A stretch of DNA of 37,378 nt from Chloracidobacterium sp. UBA3360 (GCA_002360555.1 DEQS01000001.1:1-37378), one strand, 5' to 3'; positions 7,770 to 17,032 are shown, counted from the first letter of the stretch. Notes: generated by a model from the letters alone, not told the origin. A program made the numbers and translations.

Positions 7770-9878
7770 TTAATCCGCCGCCCTCTCGATTCGATATACG
7801 CCAGATGAGTGCGTTCCCGCGAAAATGCGGTTCGAATTTTGCGGATCAAAAGCTATCGACCACAGACGTCGGCTGGCAAGTTTCATATCCTTGCCGTCAA
7901 CGCGTTTCCATTTGTTGCCCGCGTCGGTCGAGATAAACATACCGCCATCCGTATCTAAGGAGCTTGATACTATGATCTCATCCGCGTTACTTGGGTTGAT
8001 CAATATGCTTGTAAAATTACCGAGCGGAAGGCCGCCGCCGCGCCGCGTCCATGTTTTACCACCGTCACGGGTCAAATAAAATGTTTGGATCGTGCCGACA
8101 TACACATAGTCAGGTCGGCTGGGATCGGACCTGATCGAGCTGACCGGTACATTTTCGACCGCTCCCGCTGTTTTTGTCCATGTTTTACCGCCATCGTGCG
8201 ACACGATCACACCCGATGTCGCCGTACCTGCCCAGATGGTTTCGGGACGTGCAGGCGAAACATGAACTGCAAAAATGCTTTCGTTGATTCCGACACCCAA
8301 ATAAAGTTTCTCCCATCCTTTAGTAACATCGTAGGTGCGGTAAAGCCCCTTATCGGTACCAACTAATAGGCCTTTGCCATCCGGAAGATTCTCGATGACC
8401 CTAACCTTGTCGGTAATAGACGGGACCAGTTTTGCGGCTCCCAAAGCCGGAGTGTTTGTAGCGACGACGGACGCCGTTTTCTTAACAGGCTTTTTCACGA
8501 CCGGTTTTTTGACTGGTTTCGCCGGAACCTTGGCGGCGGTCAATTGAGACCATGATGTTCCGCGATCGACCGATCGATAGATACCCACATTGGTGCCGAG
8601 ATACATCAGGCTCGGGTTTGTCGCATCCTGGCGCACAACAAAAGGTCGGACACGGACGACATCGAGCCCGCGTGACTGTTGCCATGTGCGACCTCCGTCG
8701 GCACTTACAAAAAAGAAACCGCCGCCCGTCGCCGTATTATGCGTCGCGGCATAAAAGCGATTAGGTTGGCTGGCGTCTGGCGTAACAAAATAAGTAAACC
8801 GGCTCGAGAAATTAGTATTGGTCTGAGTAAAACTTCGTCCGCCGTCATTCGAAACCATCACACCGTAATTATTCGTACCGATAAAGACCCGGTTTGGAGC
8901 ATCCGGGTGAACCGCGATCGAGTTTATCTCGAGATCTCTCTGTGTAGTAAGCGACCAGGTCTTGCCGCCGGTGCTGCTCATCCAAAAGCCTTCGGTCGTC
9001 GCCGCGTAGATCGTGCCCGGCACCGACGGATGCTGAACGATGTCACGCGTACGTCGTGATTGCGACGGAATACCCTGGATCTTTGTCCACTTTTCACCTG
9101 CATTTTGTGATTCGTAAATACCACTGCAAGCAGACGCCACGAGATGCTCAGGGTTTTTGTTGTTGATAGTTATGGCGAAGACGTCGGAGTCGTCGATCAT
9201 ACCGTTCTTAATGAGTCGCCAATTTTTACCCGAGTCGGTCGTTTTATACGCGCGCCACCATGTGCCCGCATACATCGTCTCGGTAGAACGAGGGTCGACC
9301 GCCACAGAATCAATATTTACAGGCATAGTTGCTGACGAGATCTTTTCCCAATCTCCGCCGGAATTTTTTGATCTCCAAACACCATTAATGGTCCCGGCGA
9401 TCAAAATGTTTGGATCGACCGTTGACTGCGTAAGCGCGTGGATCGACTCGTTATGCAGTTCTTTTGATTCCTTCCAAGTCGCTCCGCCATCGGTCGTTCG
9501 GAAAAATCCGCCCGGAGACTTATGTCTATGGCCAGATGCATAAATCTTCATAGAGTCTCGCGAATCGACGAACATATTATCGATCACCAGTTCAGGTTGG
9601 TTTAGATTTACCAGCAATTGCCAGCTCTTGCCGCCGTCTGCAGACGTATGGATCTGGCCATCAAGCGTGCTCGCATACAAACGATCTTTATCCCTAGGGT
9701 CGATCGCCACGACACGTACATCCCCGCCGCTGGGCCCGACGACCTGCCAGTTATCAAATTTAGGTGCCTCAGTTTCTGTGTCGGCAGCCATAATGGCCCC
9801 GGCATAAAAACTAGAATTAAATATTGCTAGCAAAGCAAAAGCGGTTATCGCGGCTTTGTTTCTAAAGATCTTGAACAT
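7770..9878 (-). CDS. Secreted BNR/sortilin-type beta-propeller protein
   Basis: The 702-residue protein has an N-terminal signal peptide (hydrophobic core about residues 10-30). Throughout it repeats BNR-like blocks of the type S.DGGKTW, T.DGGATW and S.DAGNKW, spaced by blade-sized intervals with AVDPR and IYAGT strands. These are the hallmarks of sialidase/sortilin/Ycf48-like propellers, which mostly bind glycans or proteins. The two propeller halves are separated near residue 460 by a low-complexity linker of alternating KPVKK/KPVVK. No catalytic residues are identifiable, so an enzymatic role is not claimed. The start has an AGAGGA Shine-Dalgarno. Terminators lie on both sides, so the gene is probably monocistronic. 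Confidence 0.82.
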   Translation of the reverse strand: MFKIFRNKAAITAFALLAIFNSSFYAGAIMAADTETEAPKFDNWQVVGPSGGDVRVVAIDPRDKDRLYASTLDGQIHTSADGGKSWQLLVNLNQPELVIDNMFVDSRDSMKIYASGHRHKSPGGFFRTTDGGATWKESKELHNESIHALTQSTVDPNILIAGTINGVWRSKNSGGDWEKISSATMPVNIDSVAVDPRSTETMYAGTWWRAYKTTDSGKNWRLIKNGMIDDSDVFAITINNKNPEHLVASACSGIYESQNAGEKWTKIQGIPSQSRRTRDIVQHPSVPGTIYAATTEGFWMSSTGGKTWSLTTQRDLEINSIAVHPDAPNRVFIGTNNYGVMVSNDGGRSFTQTNTNFSSRFTYFVTPDASQPNRFYAATHNTATGGGFFFVSADGGRTWQQSRGLDVVRVRPFVVRQDATNPSLMYLGTNVGIYRSVDRGTSWSQLTAAKVPAKPVKKPVVKKPVKKTASVVATNTPALGAAKLVPSITDKVRVIENLPDGKGLLVGTDKGLYRTYDVTKGWEKLYLGVGINESIFAVHVSPARPETIWAGTATSGVIVSHDGGKTWTKTAGAVENVPVSSIRSDPSRPDYVYVGTIQTFYLTRDGGKTWTRRGGGLPLGNFTSILINPSNADEIIVSSSLDTDGGMFISTDAGNKWKRVDGKDMKLASRRLWSIAFDPQNSNRIFAGTHSSGVYRIERAAD

Positions 9879-10001
9879 AACTGGTAAATCCTCTGAATAA
9901 AAACTTTGCGGAATATGAAATGGAAGAGCCCCTTCGCTAAGGGCTTATTGCAGTAACTACTTTCAAACATCCTCTATTTTACAGCAACCGCAGGCCAAAT
10001 C

Positions 10002-10048
10002 AAACAAAAAAAGCAGTTGAGGCTTGGTGATGACCGCCTCAACTGCTT
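10002..10048 (-). terminator. Strong intrinsic terminator after the outer-membrane protein gene
   Basis: A perfect 13-bp stem (AAGCAGTTGAGGC with its complement, 12-base loop) is followed on the minus strand by TTTTTGTTTG. It lies about 40 bases beyond the stop codon of the gene ending at 10087. Confidence 0.9.
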
Positions 10049-10060
10049 TATTAGATGTCT

Positions 10061-10078
10061 GCATCTCTAAAGAGATGC
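10061..10078. other. Short perfect hairpin between stop codon and terminator
   Basis: GCATCTCT and AGAGATGC form an 8-bp palindrome with a two-base centre, immediately downstream of the outer-membrane protein gene. It could protect the 3' end of the mRNA. No further support is visible. Confidence 0.4.
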
Positions 10079-10086
10079 AAAGCTAT

Positions 10087-12420
10087 TTACCAATTGCTAG
10101 CCTCAGCCCCAGCAGGAACGAGGTAGAACTTGGTGTTGATACCAGCAGCACCCGGGCTGTCGACGAATGTCACACGGCCTGCGTCATACTTACGGAAGTT
10201 GATCGCCTTCATGATCTGAGCTCTACGCTTCTTGATCTCAGCGGCTGTTCCGTAGTTGATGATATAGCCTTGTGCGTTGGGGTTGTTATTGAGCGTGATA
10301 TAGAACGCATCAACACGAGCCTTAACGTCATCGTCTGGAGCCTTGCCGAATGTATCGACGAGTGTCTTTTCAGGTTTAGCAGAAACGCTGCCGCTACCCG
10401 ATGCCGTGGTCGTGCAATTACAGCTTGCATCAAGTCCAGCGATATCAACAGTAGCTGTTACGTTCTGACCTGCGAGTCCGGTCGTATCAACCGAGATGCT
10501 CGAGGTTCCCTGTCCGCTTGTGATGGTACCTGCCGAGACGGACCAGTTATAGGTAACGCTTGCACCACCTGTAAGGTTAGCGGTGAAATTCATCGCCGAA
10601 CCAGGTGCTACAACACCACCGTCACTGACCGAAAGGGTAGGACATTCGCAAACTTGGACACAGTCTGGACATTCTTCGACCTTGACTGTACGTGTGTCGG
10701 TCTTGCCGCAAACGCCGCAACCGTCATCGACACCAGTCGTGATCGTGTATGTTCCAGGCTGAGCACTGCTCAGATCCCATTGAACGTTAGCACCCGTTCC
10801 AACAATACGTCCGCCAGAGACGGTGTAGTTGTAAACAAGCGGGTCATTTTCAGGATCGCTGGCCGAGGTCTGAACGCTGATGGTCTTGCTGTCGTTGCAA
10901 GCACCTGAGCGTGACCTGAAACCAGGCTTACAAGGCAATGATATAACCGAGTCACTCAAGGTGACCGAGTTAACATTAGCAACCTTGTTCTCAACATCAC
11001 CGTCACGCTTGTCGCGACGACCGATGAAGAACTGTGCAATGTAACCATGCGGGTCAGTCGATTCAGCAAACCCTCTCGGCAAATCTGTCGAGGTTGTCGT
11101 GTACGACTGAGCGGTACATACTACGGTCGTCGGGCAAGGAATCAGGACATTCGTTGCGTTAGTGGCTCCGTTAAAGCTGTCGGCATCCTGCTGGTTAAAG
11201 TTAATACGATAACCAAGGCTAACACCAAACCAACGACGCGGGAAAATCCTTACGCCTGCGATGCCGTCAAAAGGATCCTGCTCAAGTGCGTTAGGCGTTC
11301 TGCTACGCACGTAGGTCTTTGACGTGAATTCGAGCATCGGCTGGAAAAACTTATTGACCGGAAAATCAAGTCCAACTGCCCATGTGAACTCATCAGGACG
11401 GTCAAGCAAGGTAAATCCGCCCGCCGTTGGGTTTGATACAAACGTGTAACCAACGTTACCCGACATATTTACCCAACTCGCAAGACGCGCATCAACAAAG
11501 AAGCTAGCACCGAAGTCACCGCGACGGGCACCCGGTCCGGCTCCGCGTTGAAGCATGTTAAAGCCAGCTGATGTCTGTGCTGAATCAGGATACCAGCGGT
11601 AAAACGCTTGCACACCGTAGCCGACCGCCTTGAGTGAATTATTAATACGCCACTTGATTCCGACATCCATCGAATTGAACGACGAAGTGCCCCATGTTCG
11701 AGAAACAAATGGTGCATCGGGAAGATATGAAGGTGCAGTCGAGAAGACTGTCGGCCTTTGGGCTCCACTAACAGTAACTGTCTGTAGTACTATACCCGGC
11801 AAAATACTTCCGAAAACCGAGCCGACTCCAGGATACAGCGAAGCACCTGAGCTACCGGCACGCGGCGGCCCTAGTGTTGCATTGCCCGGAGGAAATCCAA
11901 AGGTCGGGCCTGAACCCGCCGCAATTTGATAGTTGCCCGCATTAGCTCCAGTGAATGGATACGCGGCGAACGGCATACCAGAGGGGCGGAATACCGCTAG
12001 GCCCGCAAATGAACCGGTCGTTCCAGGTGCGAGAACGATCGCTGGCAGTCCAGCCCCGCCTGTATTCGGCAGGTAAAAACCTGAAAGATTACGCGGCGAA
12101 TTGATCTTGATCCCGCGATAGACTTCCGTGTTGAAGAACAACTCTAGGTTATTCGTCAAACCTATCTGGAAGTTAGCCGGCATTGAAGTAATGTCAGCGT
12201 TACCCGGATCGCGGTCATAGTTGTTCATAGCGGCACTAAAGGTGTATTCACCTTTTCTAAGTACCTTGCCGTCATAAACGGTAAACAGGCCTGTAGGGCC
12301 GGCAATTGTTGGAGCGGTATTACGGTCATCTTTCTCCGACAAGTTTTGTGCCGGCACCGCAAACACGAGCATTAATAATATGAGCGTAACAGCGTACGCC
12401 TTGATAGCGAGTTTCATCAC
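10087..12420 (-). CDS. Outer-membrane barrel protein with PKD-like and OmpA-like C-terminal domains
   Basis: The 777-residue protein begins with a signal peptide ending AVPAQ. Residues up to about 480 are rich in alternating aromatic/polar strands typical of an outer-membrane barrel. The middle has two Ig/PKD-like modules (SASDPENDPLVYNY and the later VTYNWSVSAG). They are joined by a cysteine cluster (CGVCGK, ECPDCVQVCECP) that could form disulfides. The last roughly 90 residues (NPNAQGYIINYG followed by KKRRAQ) resemble OmpA C-terminal peptidoglycan-binding domains but lack a clear copy of their diagnostic Asp/Arg pair. A role in envelope anchoring or as a porin-like protein is inferred. 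The start has a GGAGGA Shine-Dalgarno five bases upstream, and a strong promoter lies further up. Confidence 0.75.
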   Translation of the reverse strand: MMKLAIKAYAVTLILLMLVFAVPAQNLSEKDDRNTAPTIAGPTGLFTVYDGKVLRKGEYTFSAAMNNYDRDPGNADITSMPANFQIGLTNNLELFFNTEVYRGIKINSPRNLSGFYLPNTGGAGLPAIVLAPGTTGSFAGLAVFRPSGMPFAAYPFTGANAGNYQIAAGSGPTFGFPPGNATLGPPRAGSSGASLYPGVGSVFGSILPGIVLQTVTVSGAQRPTVFSTAPSYLPDAPFVSRTWGTSSFNSMDVGIKWRINNSLKAVGYGVQAFYRWYPDSAQTSAGFNMLQRGAGPGARRGDFGASFFVDARLASWVNMSGNVGYTFVSNPTAGGFTLLDRPDEFTWAVGLDFPVNKFFQPMLEFTSKTYVRSRTPNALEQDPFDGIAGVRIFPRRWFGVSLGYRINFNQQDADSFNGATNATNVLIPCPTTVVCTAQSYTTTSTDLPRGFAESTDPHGYIAQFFIGRRDKRDGDVENKVANVNSVTLSDSVISLPCKPGFRSRSGACNDSKTISVQTSASDPENDPLVYNYTVSGGRIVGTGANVQWDLSSAQPGTYTITTGVDDGCGVCGKTDTRTVKVEECPDCVQVCECPTLSVSDGGVVAPGSAMNFTANLTGGASVTYNWSVSAGTITSGQGTSSISVDTTGLAGQNVTATVDIAGLDASCNCTTTASGSGSVSAKPEKTLVDTFGKAPDDDVKARVDAFYITLNNNPNAQGYIINYGTAAEIKKRRAQIMKAINFRKYDAGRVTFVDSPGAAGINTKFYLVPAGAEASNW

Positions 12421-12563
12421 ATTCCTCCGCCAAAATTGAAAATTTCAGTCAAATAGTTGCAGCCTTAAACTGCTCAAAAATCGCACACACAGAAAACTTG
12501 CTAATGCCTAAGCCCTGCAAAATTCCGCGTGGCCACAAAAAGTAAATCTATACTAACGTAATG

Positions 12564-12592
12564 TTTATAATGGAGTACACCGATAAAGTCAA
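12564..12592 (-). promoter_or_regulatory. Sigma70-type promoter of the outer-membrane protein gene
   Basis: On the minus strand there is TTGACT, exactly 17 bases, then TATAAA. This predicts a leader of about 135 bases before the gene starting at 12420. The rest of the 12421-12688 gap shows no gene or stable hairpin. Confidence 0.65.
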
Positions 12593-12688
12593 TGATTACT
12601 ACAAAAAACTTTAACTCTCCTTGGCTACGACCTTAACGCACATTTTTTTGAAAATCAAGCGTTGCCGACAAAATATCCATTCTTTTTT

Positions 12689-13978
12689 CTATGCATATAT
12701 ACCGCGCATTCTGGTGTCATAAGCGACGCGATCGATCGCCAGCATATACGCCGCGGTCCGAGAATCAACATTATGCTTGTCGGCATAGTGCACCAGCTCG
12801 TTAAAACTCGCGACCATTTTGTCTTCAAGACGGGCATTTACCTCAGCCTCTGACCAGAAATATCCCATCCGATCTTGAACCCATTCGAAATACGAAACGG
12901 TCACGCCGCCAGCGTTTGCAAGGATGTCAGGAATGACAAAGACGCCGTTGTCATGAAGTATCTGGTCGGCCTTGGGCGTTGTCGGCCCGTTGGCTCCCTC
13001 GGCGAGGATCTTGCATCGAATGCGGTTTGCGTTCTCCGAGGTGATCTGGTTTTCGGTCGCACACGGCGCGAGCACATCACACTCGATCTCGAGCAGGTCT
13101 TTGTTAGAAACTTGTTCCGCTCCGGGATAGCCCTCAAGCGTCCGGTTTTTTTGCAGAAAGTCGAGCACGTTCGGTATGTCGAGTCCGTCTGGATTGTGAA
13201 TACCGCCGCCGACATCCGAGATCGCGATGACCTTGTAGCCTTGGGCGTGCATGAGTTCAGCTCCGATACCGCCAACGTTACCCGAACCTTGGACAACAAC
13301 TGAGGTCGTCTCGGGCGTCAGGTTAAATCGTTTTATCGCTTCGTTGACGCAAAACAAAACTCCGCGTCCCGTCGCCTCGCGTCTGCCGAGACTGCCGCCA
13401 AGCGCGACAGGTTTTCCCGTGACGACCGCCGTGACGGTATGACGGGCATGCATAGAATAGGTATCCATGATCCACGCCATCGTCTGCTCGTTGGTGTTCA
13501 TGTCCGGAGCCGGCACGTCTTTGTCAGGGCCGATAAAATCGATCAGCTCTGCTGTGTAGCGACGCGTCATCCGCTCTAGCTCACCCAGGGACATCTGCTG
13601 AGGGTTACAAATAATGCCGCCCTTACCGCCGCCAAACGGCACATTAACGACCGCGCATTTCCATGTCATCCACGCCGACAGCGCCTTGACCTCGTCGAGA
13701 CTGACGTCGGGTGCGTAACGGATACCGCCCTTTGCGGGGCCGCGGGCGAAGTTGTGCTGAACGCGAAACCCTTCGAAAATCTGTATGTGCCCCGTGTCCA
13801 TACGGACTGGAATATAAACCTTGATCTCGCGGCTGGGCACACGCATGACTGCGTAAAGGTCTTCGTCAAGGCCGAGCAGTCGTGCCGCACGGTCAAAGCG
13901 TTCGCTCATCGCCTCGAAAGGGTTCTTTTCATCGCTGCCGTGAAACCGCCGGTTTTCGTCGGCCATCGGATTTGCCAT
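12689..13978 (-). CDS. gdhA: Glu/Leu/Phe/Val-type glutamate dehydrogenase
   Basis: At 429 residues it matches the hexameric NAD(P)-dependent glutamate dehydrogenases, which interconvert glutamate with 2-oxoglutarate and ammonia. Visible motifs are the substrate region GPAKGGIRY, the catalytic-lysine segment PFGGGKGG, PDMNTNEQTMAW, and the Rossmann fingerprint VVQGSGNVGG. The lysine/arginine pattern fits glutamate dehydrogenase better than leucine dehydrogenase, but substrate and cofactor choice are inferred. The start is preceded by GGAG about ten bases upstream. The gene is divergent from the TPR gene at 14270. It could feed nitrogen metabolism together with the glycine cleavage genes, although they are not co-transcribed. 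Confidence 0.93.
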   Translation of the reverse strand: MANPMADENRRFHGSDEKNPFEAMSERFDRAARLLGLDEDLYAVMRVPSREIKVYIPVRMDTGHIQIFEGFRVQHNFARGPAKGGIRYAPDVSLDEVKALSAWMTWKCAVVNVPFGGGKGGIICNPQQMSLGELERMTRRYTAELIDFIGPDKDVPAPDMNTNEQTMAWIMDTYSMHARHTVTAVVTGKPVALGGSLGRREATGRGVLFCVNEAIKRFNLTPETTSVVVQGSGNVGGIGAELMHAQGYKVIAISDVGGGIHNPDGLDIPNVLDFLQKNRTLEGYPGAEQVSNKDLLEIECDVLAPCATENQITSENANRIRCKILAEGANGPTTPKADQILHDNGVFVIPDILANAGGVTVSYFEWVQDRMGYFWSEAEVNARLEDKMVASFNELVHYADKHNVDSRTAAYMLAIDRVAYDTRMRGIYA

Positions 13979-14154
13979 TGTAAAAAATCTCCAGATGTAT
14001 ATTAAATGGTAACGCCTCTAATCTACTTTCCGCCAAAACCTGACAACAGCTAGTTATCTAAACGCATCTTACTAAACTCGTCCATCAGATCGCCGCTGCT
14101 GAGCTGCGATCCGTGGTTCATAGTACATACGTTATTTGATTGGAAAATAAGAAC

Positions 14155-14253
14155 ATTGAAACGCTTTCAATTAGAAAATCTTATCTCACCATTAATAGTG
14201 AGCGCAAATGATGCCAATTAAAATGTATGTTGCGGCTAGGTGAATTAACCTAG
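14155..14253. promoter_or_regulatory. Two palindromes upstream of the TPR gene
   Basis: ATTGAAA and TTTCAAT flank a CGC centre (14155-14171). CTAGGT and ACCTAG flank GAATTA (14236-14253), just before the TPR gene start. They lie in the divergent gap shared with glutamate dehydrogenase (13979-14269) and could be operators. No convincing promoter hexamers were placed. Confidence 0.3.
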
Positions 14254-14269
14254 ACGCACTTTCGGGCAA

Positions 14270-15730
14270 ATGCTAGTATTTCTCTATCCTTTGATGCAAA
14301 TGAGCCGTGAAACAGTTTTATCGTCGTTCACCCTCAGCGGTCGTATTGCTCGCGTCGTGATGGTGTTAATGCTGGTAGCTTTTTCGCTGTCTGCTGTCGC
14401 GGCACAGGATAGTGACGACGCGGATGACGCTGTCGCCATATTTAATGAGGCACAGGCACTTCACGAAAAAGGAAAGCTCGCTGAGGCGATCGCACTTTAT
14501 GAAAAGGCCATAAACGCTCTCCCCGAATTTCCCGAAGCCGAATATCAGCGGGCGTCCGCATTGCAGTCGCTCGGTAAAAACGACGAAGCCGAAAAAGGTT
14601 TTCGCCGTGCTGTCGAACTTAAACCGGACTGGACCCTTGCGATGACGAGTCTTGGTTCCCTGCTTGTAAAACGGGGCAACTTCGCAGAGGCAGAACCGAT
14701 ACTCATTAAGGCTCTCGAAACCGAACCGCAAAACCCGACTGCTCTCACCGCGCTCGTTGAGCTACGGTTAACGACGAAAGCATCGAAAACCGTCCTTCAA
14801 GATCTATTAACAAAAGTCTCGTCACTCACCTCCAAGGCGAATCCGACTGCCGCCCTATGGTTGGCGAAAGCCGCATTAGAGTCCGCCCTCGGAAAACTCG
14901 AACAGGCTAAGGCCAGTCTCACGAACACCCTGTCACTTGACCCAAATAACCGCTCGGCGATGTTTCAACTAGCAGACATAGCTCTCGTCGAGGGCGACCT
15001 CCAGCGCGCAAACAGTTTGGCTGCGGTCCTCGAAAGATCTGGTCAGAATAAGGATGAACTTTATTTGTTAAGGGCAAACATACTCGCCGGCGAAGGCAAG
15101 TTTGAGGACGCTCTAAAACAGCTCGACGCGATCACTAAACCAACCGCCGTCGCGTTGAGCCTCCGCAGCCAGATCGTCGCCAACAGTTCGCAAAATCCGG
15201 CCGACCTTGAAAAACAGCTAGAGACAGACGCAATGAATGTCCAGTTGCTCGGCAGGTTGTGTAACTTATATAGAAAGGACGACCCGCAAAAAGCTCTGGC
15301 GTACTGCCGCCGGGCTAACGCCATCGAGCCGACAAATGTCAGCCACGCTGTCGGTTATGGTGCCGCACTCGTTCAGGCCAAGCAGTATGACGCGGCGGTA
15401 AATTTGTTGAGGAATATTCTCCAGAAAGTTCCCGATAACCGGACGGCGCATGCTAATCTTGCAACAGCACTTTTTCAACTAGACCGGTACGCCGAGGCAA
15501 AGCCCGAATTTGAGTGGTTGACGGCAAAAGAGCCAACGCTCGCAGGGCCGTATTACTTTTTAGCGATCGCTCATGATCACCTGGCCGAGTACATGGATGC
15601 AATGGCAAATTACCAATCGTATCTGCGGCTTGCCGACCCGGTAGCAAACAAGCTGGACATTGAAAAGATCAATCTCCGCCTGCCACAATTGCAAAAGCTT
15701 ATAAAGGAAGGAAAAGGGAAGAAAAACTAA
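14270..15730 (+). CDS. Exported tetratricopeptide-repeat protein
   Basis: A signal-anchor or signal peptide near residues 20-45 ends AVAAQD. The rest is helical repeats with TPR signatures such as LAEAIALYEKAINALPEFPEA, NDEAEKGFRRAVELKPDWT and AYCRRANAIEPTN. About nine to ten repeats fill the chain to a lysine-rich end. TPR arrays mediate protein-protein contacts, so a periplasmic scaffolding role is likely but unspecific. An internal ATG at 14300 (MSRETVL) is an equally good start, giving a shorter n-region. It heads a three-gene group with the two small secreted proteins that follow (gaps of two and three bases). Confidence 0.83.
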   Translation: MLVFLYPLMQMSRETVLSSFTLSGRIARVVMVLMLVAFSLSAVAAQDSDDADDAVAIFNEAQALHEKGKLAEAIALYEKAINALPEFPEAEYQRASALQSLGKNDEAEKGFRRAVELKPDWTLAMTSLGSLLVKRGNFAEAEPILIKALETEPQNPTALTALVELRLTTKASKTVLQDLLTKVSSLTSKANPTAALWLAKAALESALGKLEQAKASLTNTLSLDPNNRSAMFQLADIALVEGDLQRANSLAAVLERSGQNKDELYLLRANILAGEGKFEDALKQLDAITKPTAVALSLRSQIVANSSQNPADLEKQLETDAMNVQLLGRLCNLYRKDDPQKALAYCRRANAIEPTNVSHAVGYGAALVQAKQYDAAVNLLRNILQKVPDNRTAHANLATALFQLDRYAEAKPEFEWLTAKEPTLAGPYYFLAIAHDHLAEYMDAMANYQSYLRLADPVANKLDIEKINLRLPQLQKLIKEGKGKKN

Positions 15731-15756
15731 AAGTGAAAAGTGAGAAGTCAAAAGTG
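15729..15756. repeat. Heptamer repeat array, left arm (AGTGAAN orientation)
   Basis: Four in-phase 7-base units (AAAAGTG, AAAAGTG, AGAAGTC, AAAAGTG) overlap the TPR gene's stop and the next gene's start. Their complement has the TTCACTN consensus found at 15813, forming a loose inverted pair around a 56-base centre. Confidence 0.7.
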
Positions 15757-16314
15757 AAGAAAATGCTGGCGTTCGCCATTTCGGCGCAAAGCATTGGATT
15801 TGCAGGCGTCACTTTCCTATTCACTATTCACTGCTCATTATTCACTGCCTTTGGCCAGCCCGATCCCGAACCCATCCCGCCGCCGGTCATTGTTGTGACC
15901 AAGATCGAGCGGCAAAAGCTCGATGCTTTGACTGATCTTAAAGAACGTACAAAACTCTCGCTCGACCTGATGAACTCGCACCTGTCTGCTGCCGAAAAAT
16001 TCAATACCGATCAGGATTTCGACGCAATGTTTCGCGAGCTTGGTGGATTTCACGGCCTGCTGGACAACGCGATGGCACACCTCGAGCGTCAAAATGCCCA
16101 AAACACTAAGGTGCTTGATAATTATAAACGGATCGAGATCGGACTTCGCGGGTTTTCAACTCGTCTCGAAGGGATCCGCCGGGATATGCCGATACGATAC
16201 GAAGATTATGTCCGTAAGCTGTTGATCCACTTGAGAGATATGCGAACCAAAGCCGCAGAGCCATTTTTTAAAGATGCGATCGTTCCGAATACTCAGCCGG
16301 TTAAGCCTGAATAG
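15733..16314 (+). CDS. Small secreted protein of unknown function
   Basis: The protein is 193 residues from the GTG start, or ten fewer from the ATG at 15763. The signal peptide core reads VTFLFTIHCSLFTAFGQ, and this stretch is encoded by a heptamer repeat array. The mature part starts with a proline-rich PDPEPIPPPVIVV and continues as charged, mostly helical sequence without cysteines after export. No known domain is recognised. It follows the TPR gene by two bases and precedes another small secreted protein by three. The three are likely one envelope-directed transcription unit. Confidence 0.65.
   Translation: MKSEKSKVKKMLAFAISAQSIGFAGVTFLFTIHCSLFTAFGQPDPEPIPPPVIVVTKIERQKLDALTDLKERTKLSLDLMNSHLSAAEKFNTDQDFDAMFRELGGFHGLLDNAMAHLERQNAQNTKVLDNYKRIEIGLRGFSTRLEGIRRDMPIRYEDYVRKLLIHLRDMRTKAAEPFFKDAIVPNTQPVKPE
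15813..15847. repeat. Heptamer repeat array inside a signal-peptide coding region
   Basis: Five consecutive 7-base units (TTTCCTA, TTCACTA, TTCACTG, CTCATTA, TTCACTG) occupy the h-region and cleavage region codons of the gene at 15733. Confidence 0.8.
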
Positions 16315-16317
16315 TAT

Positions 16318-16974
16318 ATGACAACGTTTTTCAGATCAGCCTTAAACGATCATTCCCGCTACAGACCGTTTCAATTTATGGTTGGCGGCGCTTTCTTCTT
16401 TCTTTCACTATTCACTATTAACTGTTCACTATTCACTGCGACAGCAGTAGCTCAGTCCCGCGATTTCCTCACCGCCGAAGAAGTCGAGATAATCCGCGAT
16501 GCACAGCAGATCGATGACCGCATAGATGTACTCGTCAAAGCCGTCGACCGGCGATTTGAGGCTCTCAATGCTCCGGTTTCGGTCCCGGTTGTAGGGAAAG
16601 TAAAAAAAGACGACAGAGAATGGGGCAAGCCCCCCACAGGCACGCGGTTAGAACTGCTATTCGACATCAAACGTATTCTGCAAAAGGCCATTGATGACAT
16701 AGACAATCTGGCCGAACGGCCCGAGTCAATGGTGGTCGACCCAGACGAGAAGCCGGACAAAAAGCGTCCGAAAACATTCGAGGCGCTTTTCCCAAAAGCC
16801 GTCCGCTCGCTAGCAGCCGCAGCAACCCGCTATCAACCGGTACTCAAAGCCGAACTCGACCGATCGACCGACAATGCGGAAAAGGGATTGATCCTAGCCG
16901 CACTCGACATGTGCTCAGATGTCATCGCGTCGGTCGCTAAACTCCCTGCTGCCGTCAAAAAAGAAAAGAATTAG
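16318..16974 (+). CDS. Small secreted protein of unknown function
   Basis: The 218-residue product has an N-terminal export signal with core FFFLSLFTINCSLFTATAVAQ, again written by a heptamer array and nearly matching its upstream neighbour at LFTI(H/N)CSLFTA. The mature region is helical and charged, with no recognised domain. It contains a short lysine/proline-rich loop (VVDPDEKPDKKRPK). It starts three bases after the previous stop without a clear Shine-Dalgarno, so coupled translation is likely. Its size and position suggest a distant relation to the neighbour, but beyond the signal peptide I see no convincing alignment. Confidence 0.65.
   Translation: MTTFFRSALNDHSRYRPFQFMVGGAFFFLSLFTINCSLFTATAVAQSRDFLTAEEVEIIRDAQQIDDRIDVLVKAVDRRFEALNAPVSVPVVGKVKKDDREWGKPPTGTRLELLFDIKRILQKAIDDIDNLAERPESMVVDPDEKPDKKRPKTFEALFPKAVRSLAAAATRYQPVLKAELDRSTDNAEKGLILAALDMCSDVIASVAKLPAAVKKEKN
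16404..16438. repeat. Heptamer repeat array inside a signal-peptide coding region
   Basis: Five perfectly phased units (TTCACTA, TTCACTA, TTAACTG, TTCACTA, TTCACTG) encode the hydrophobic core of the export signal of the gene at 16318. Confidence 0.85.
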
Positions 16975-16995
16975 CCACAATTCTCTCCCGTAAAC

Positions 16996-17024
16996 TTGCT
17001 CGGCTAATACCTCTAAATTACACT
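16996..17024 (+). promoter_or_regulatory. Candidate promoter giving a leaderless gcvT mRNA
   Basis: TTGCTC, 17 bases, then TACACT ends eight bases before the gcvT ATG, so transcription would begin at or next to the start codon. No Shine-Dalgarno precedes gcvT, which agrees. The hexamers are only partial matches. Confidence 0.45.
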
Positions 17025-17032
17025 TCTCGTAT

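Noticed and set aside
9927..9945. Hairpin AGCCCCTT/AAGGGCT as a terminator or riboswitch
   Set aside because: It has a bulge and no T-run on either strand. It lies in the leader of the propeller gene without other structure.
16975..17032. Glycine riboswitch ahead of gcvT
   Set aside because: The gap is 58 bases, too short for the aptamer, and the likely promoter ends eight bases before the start codon.
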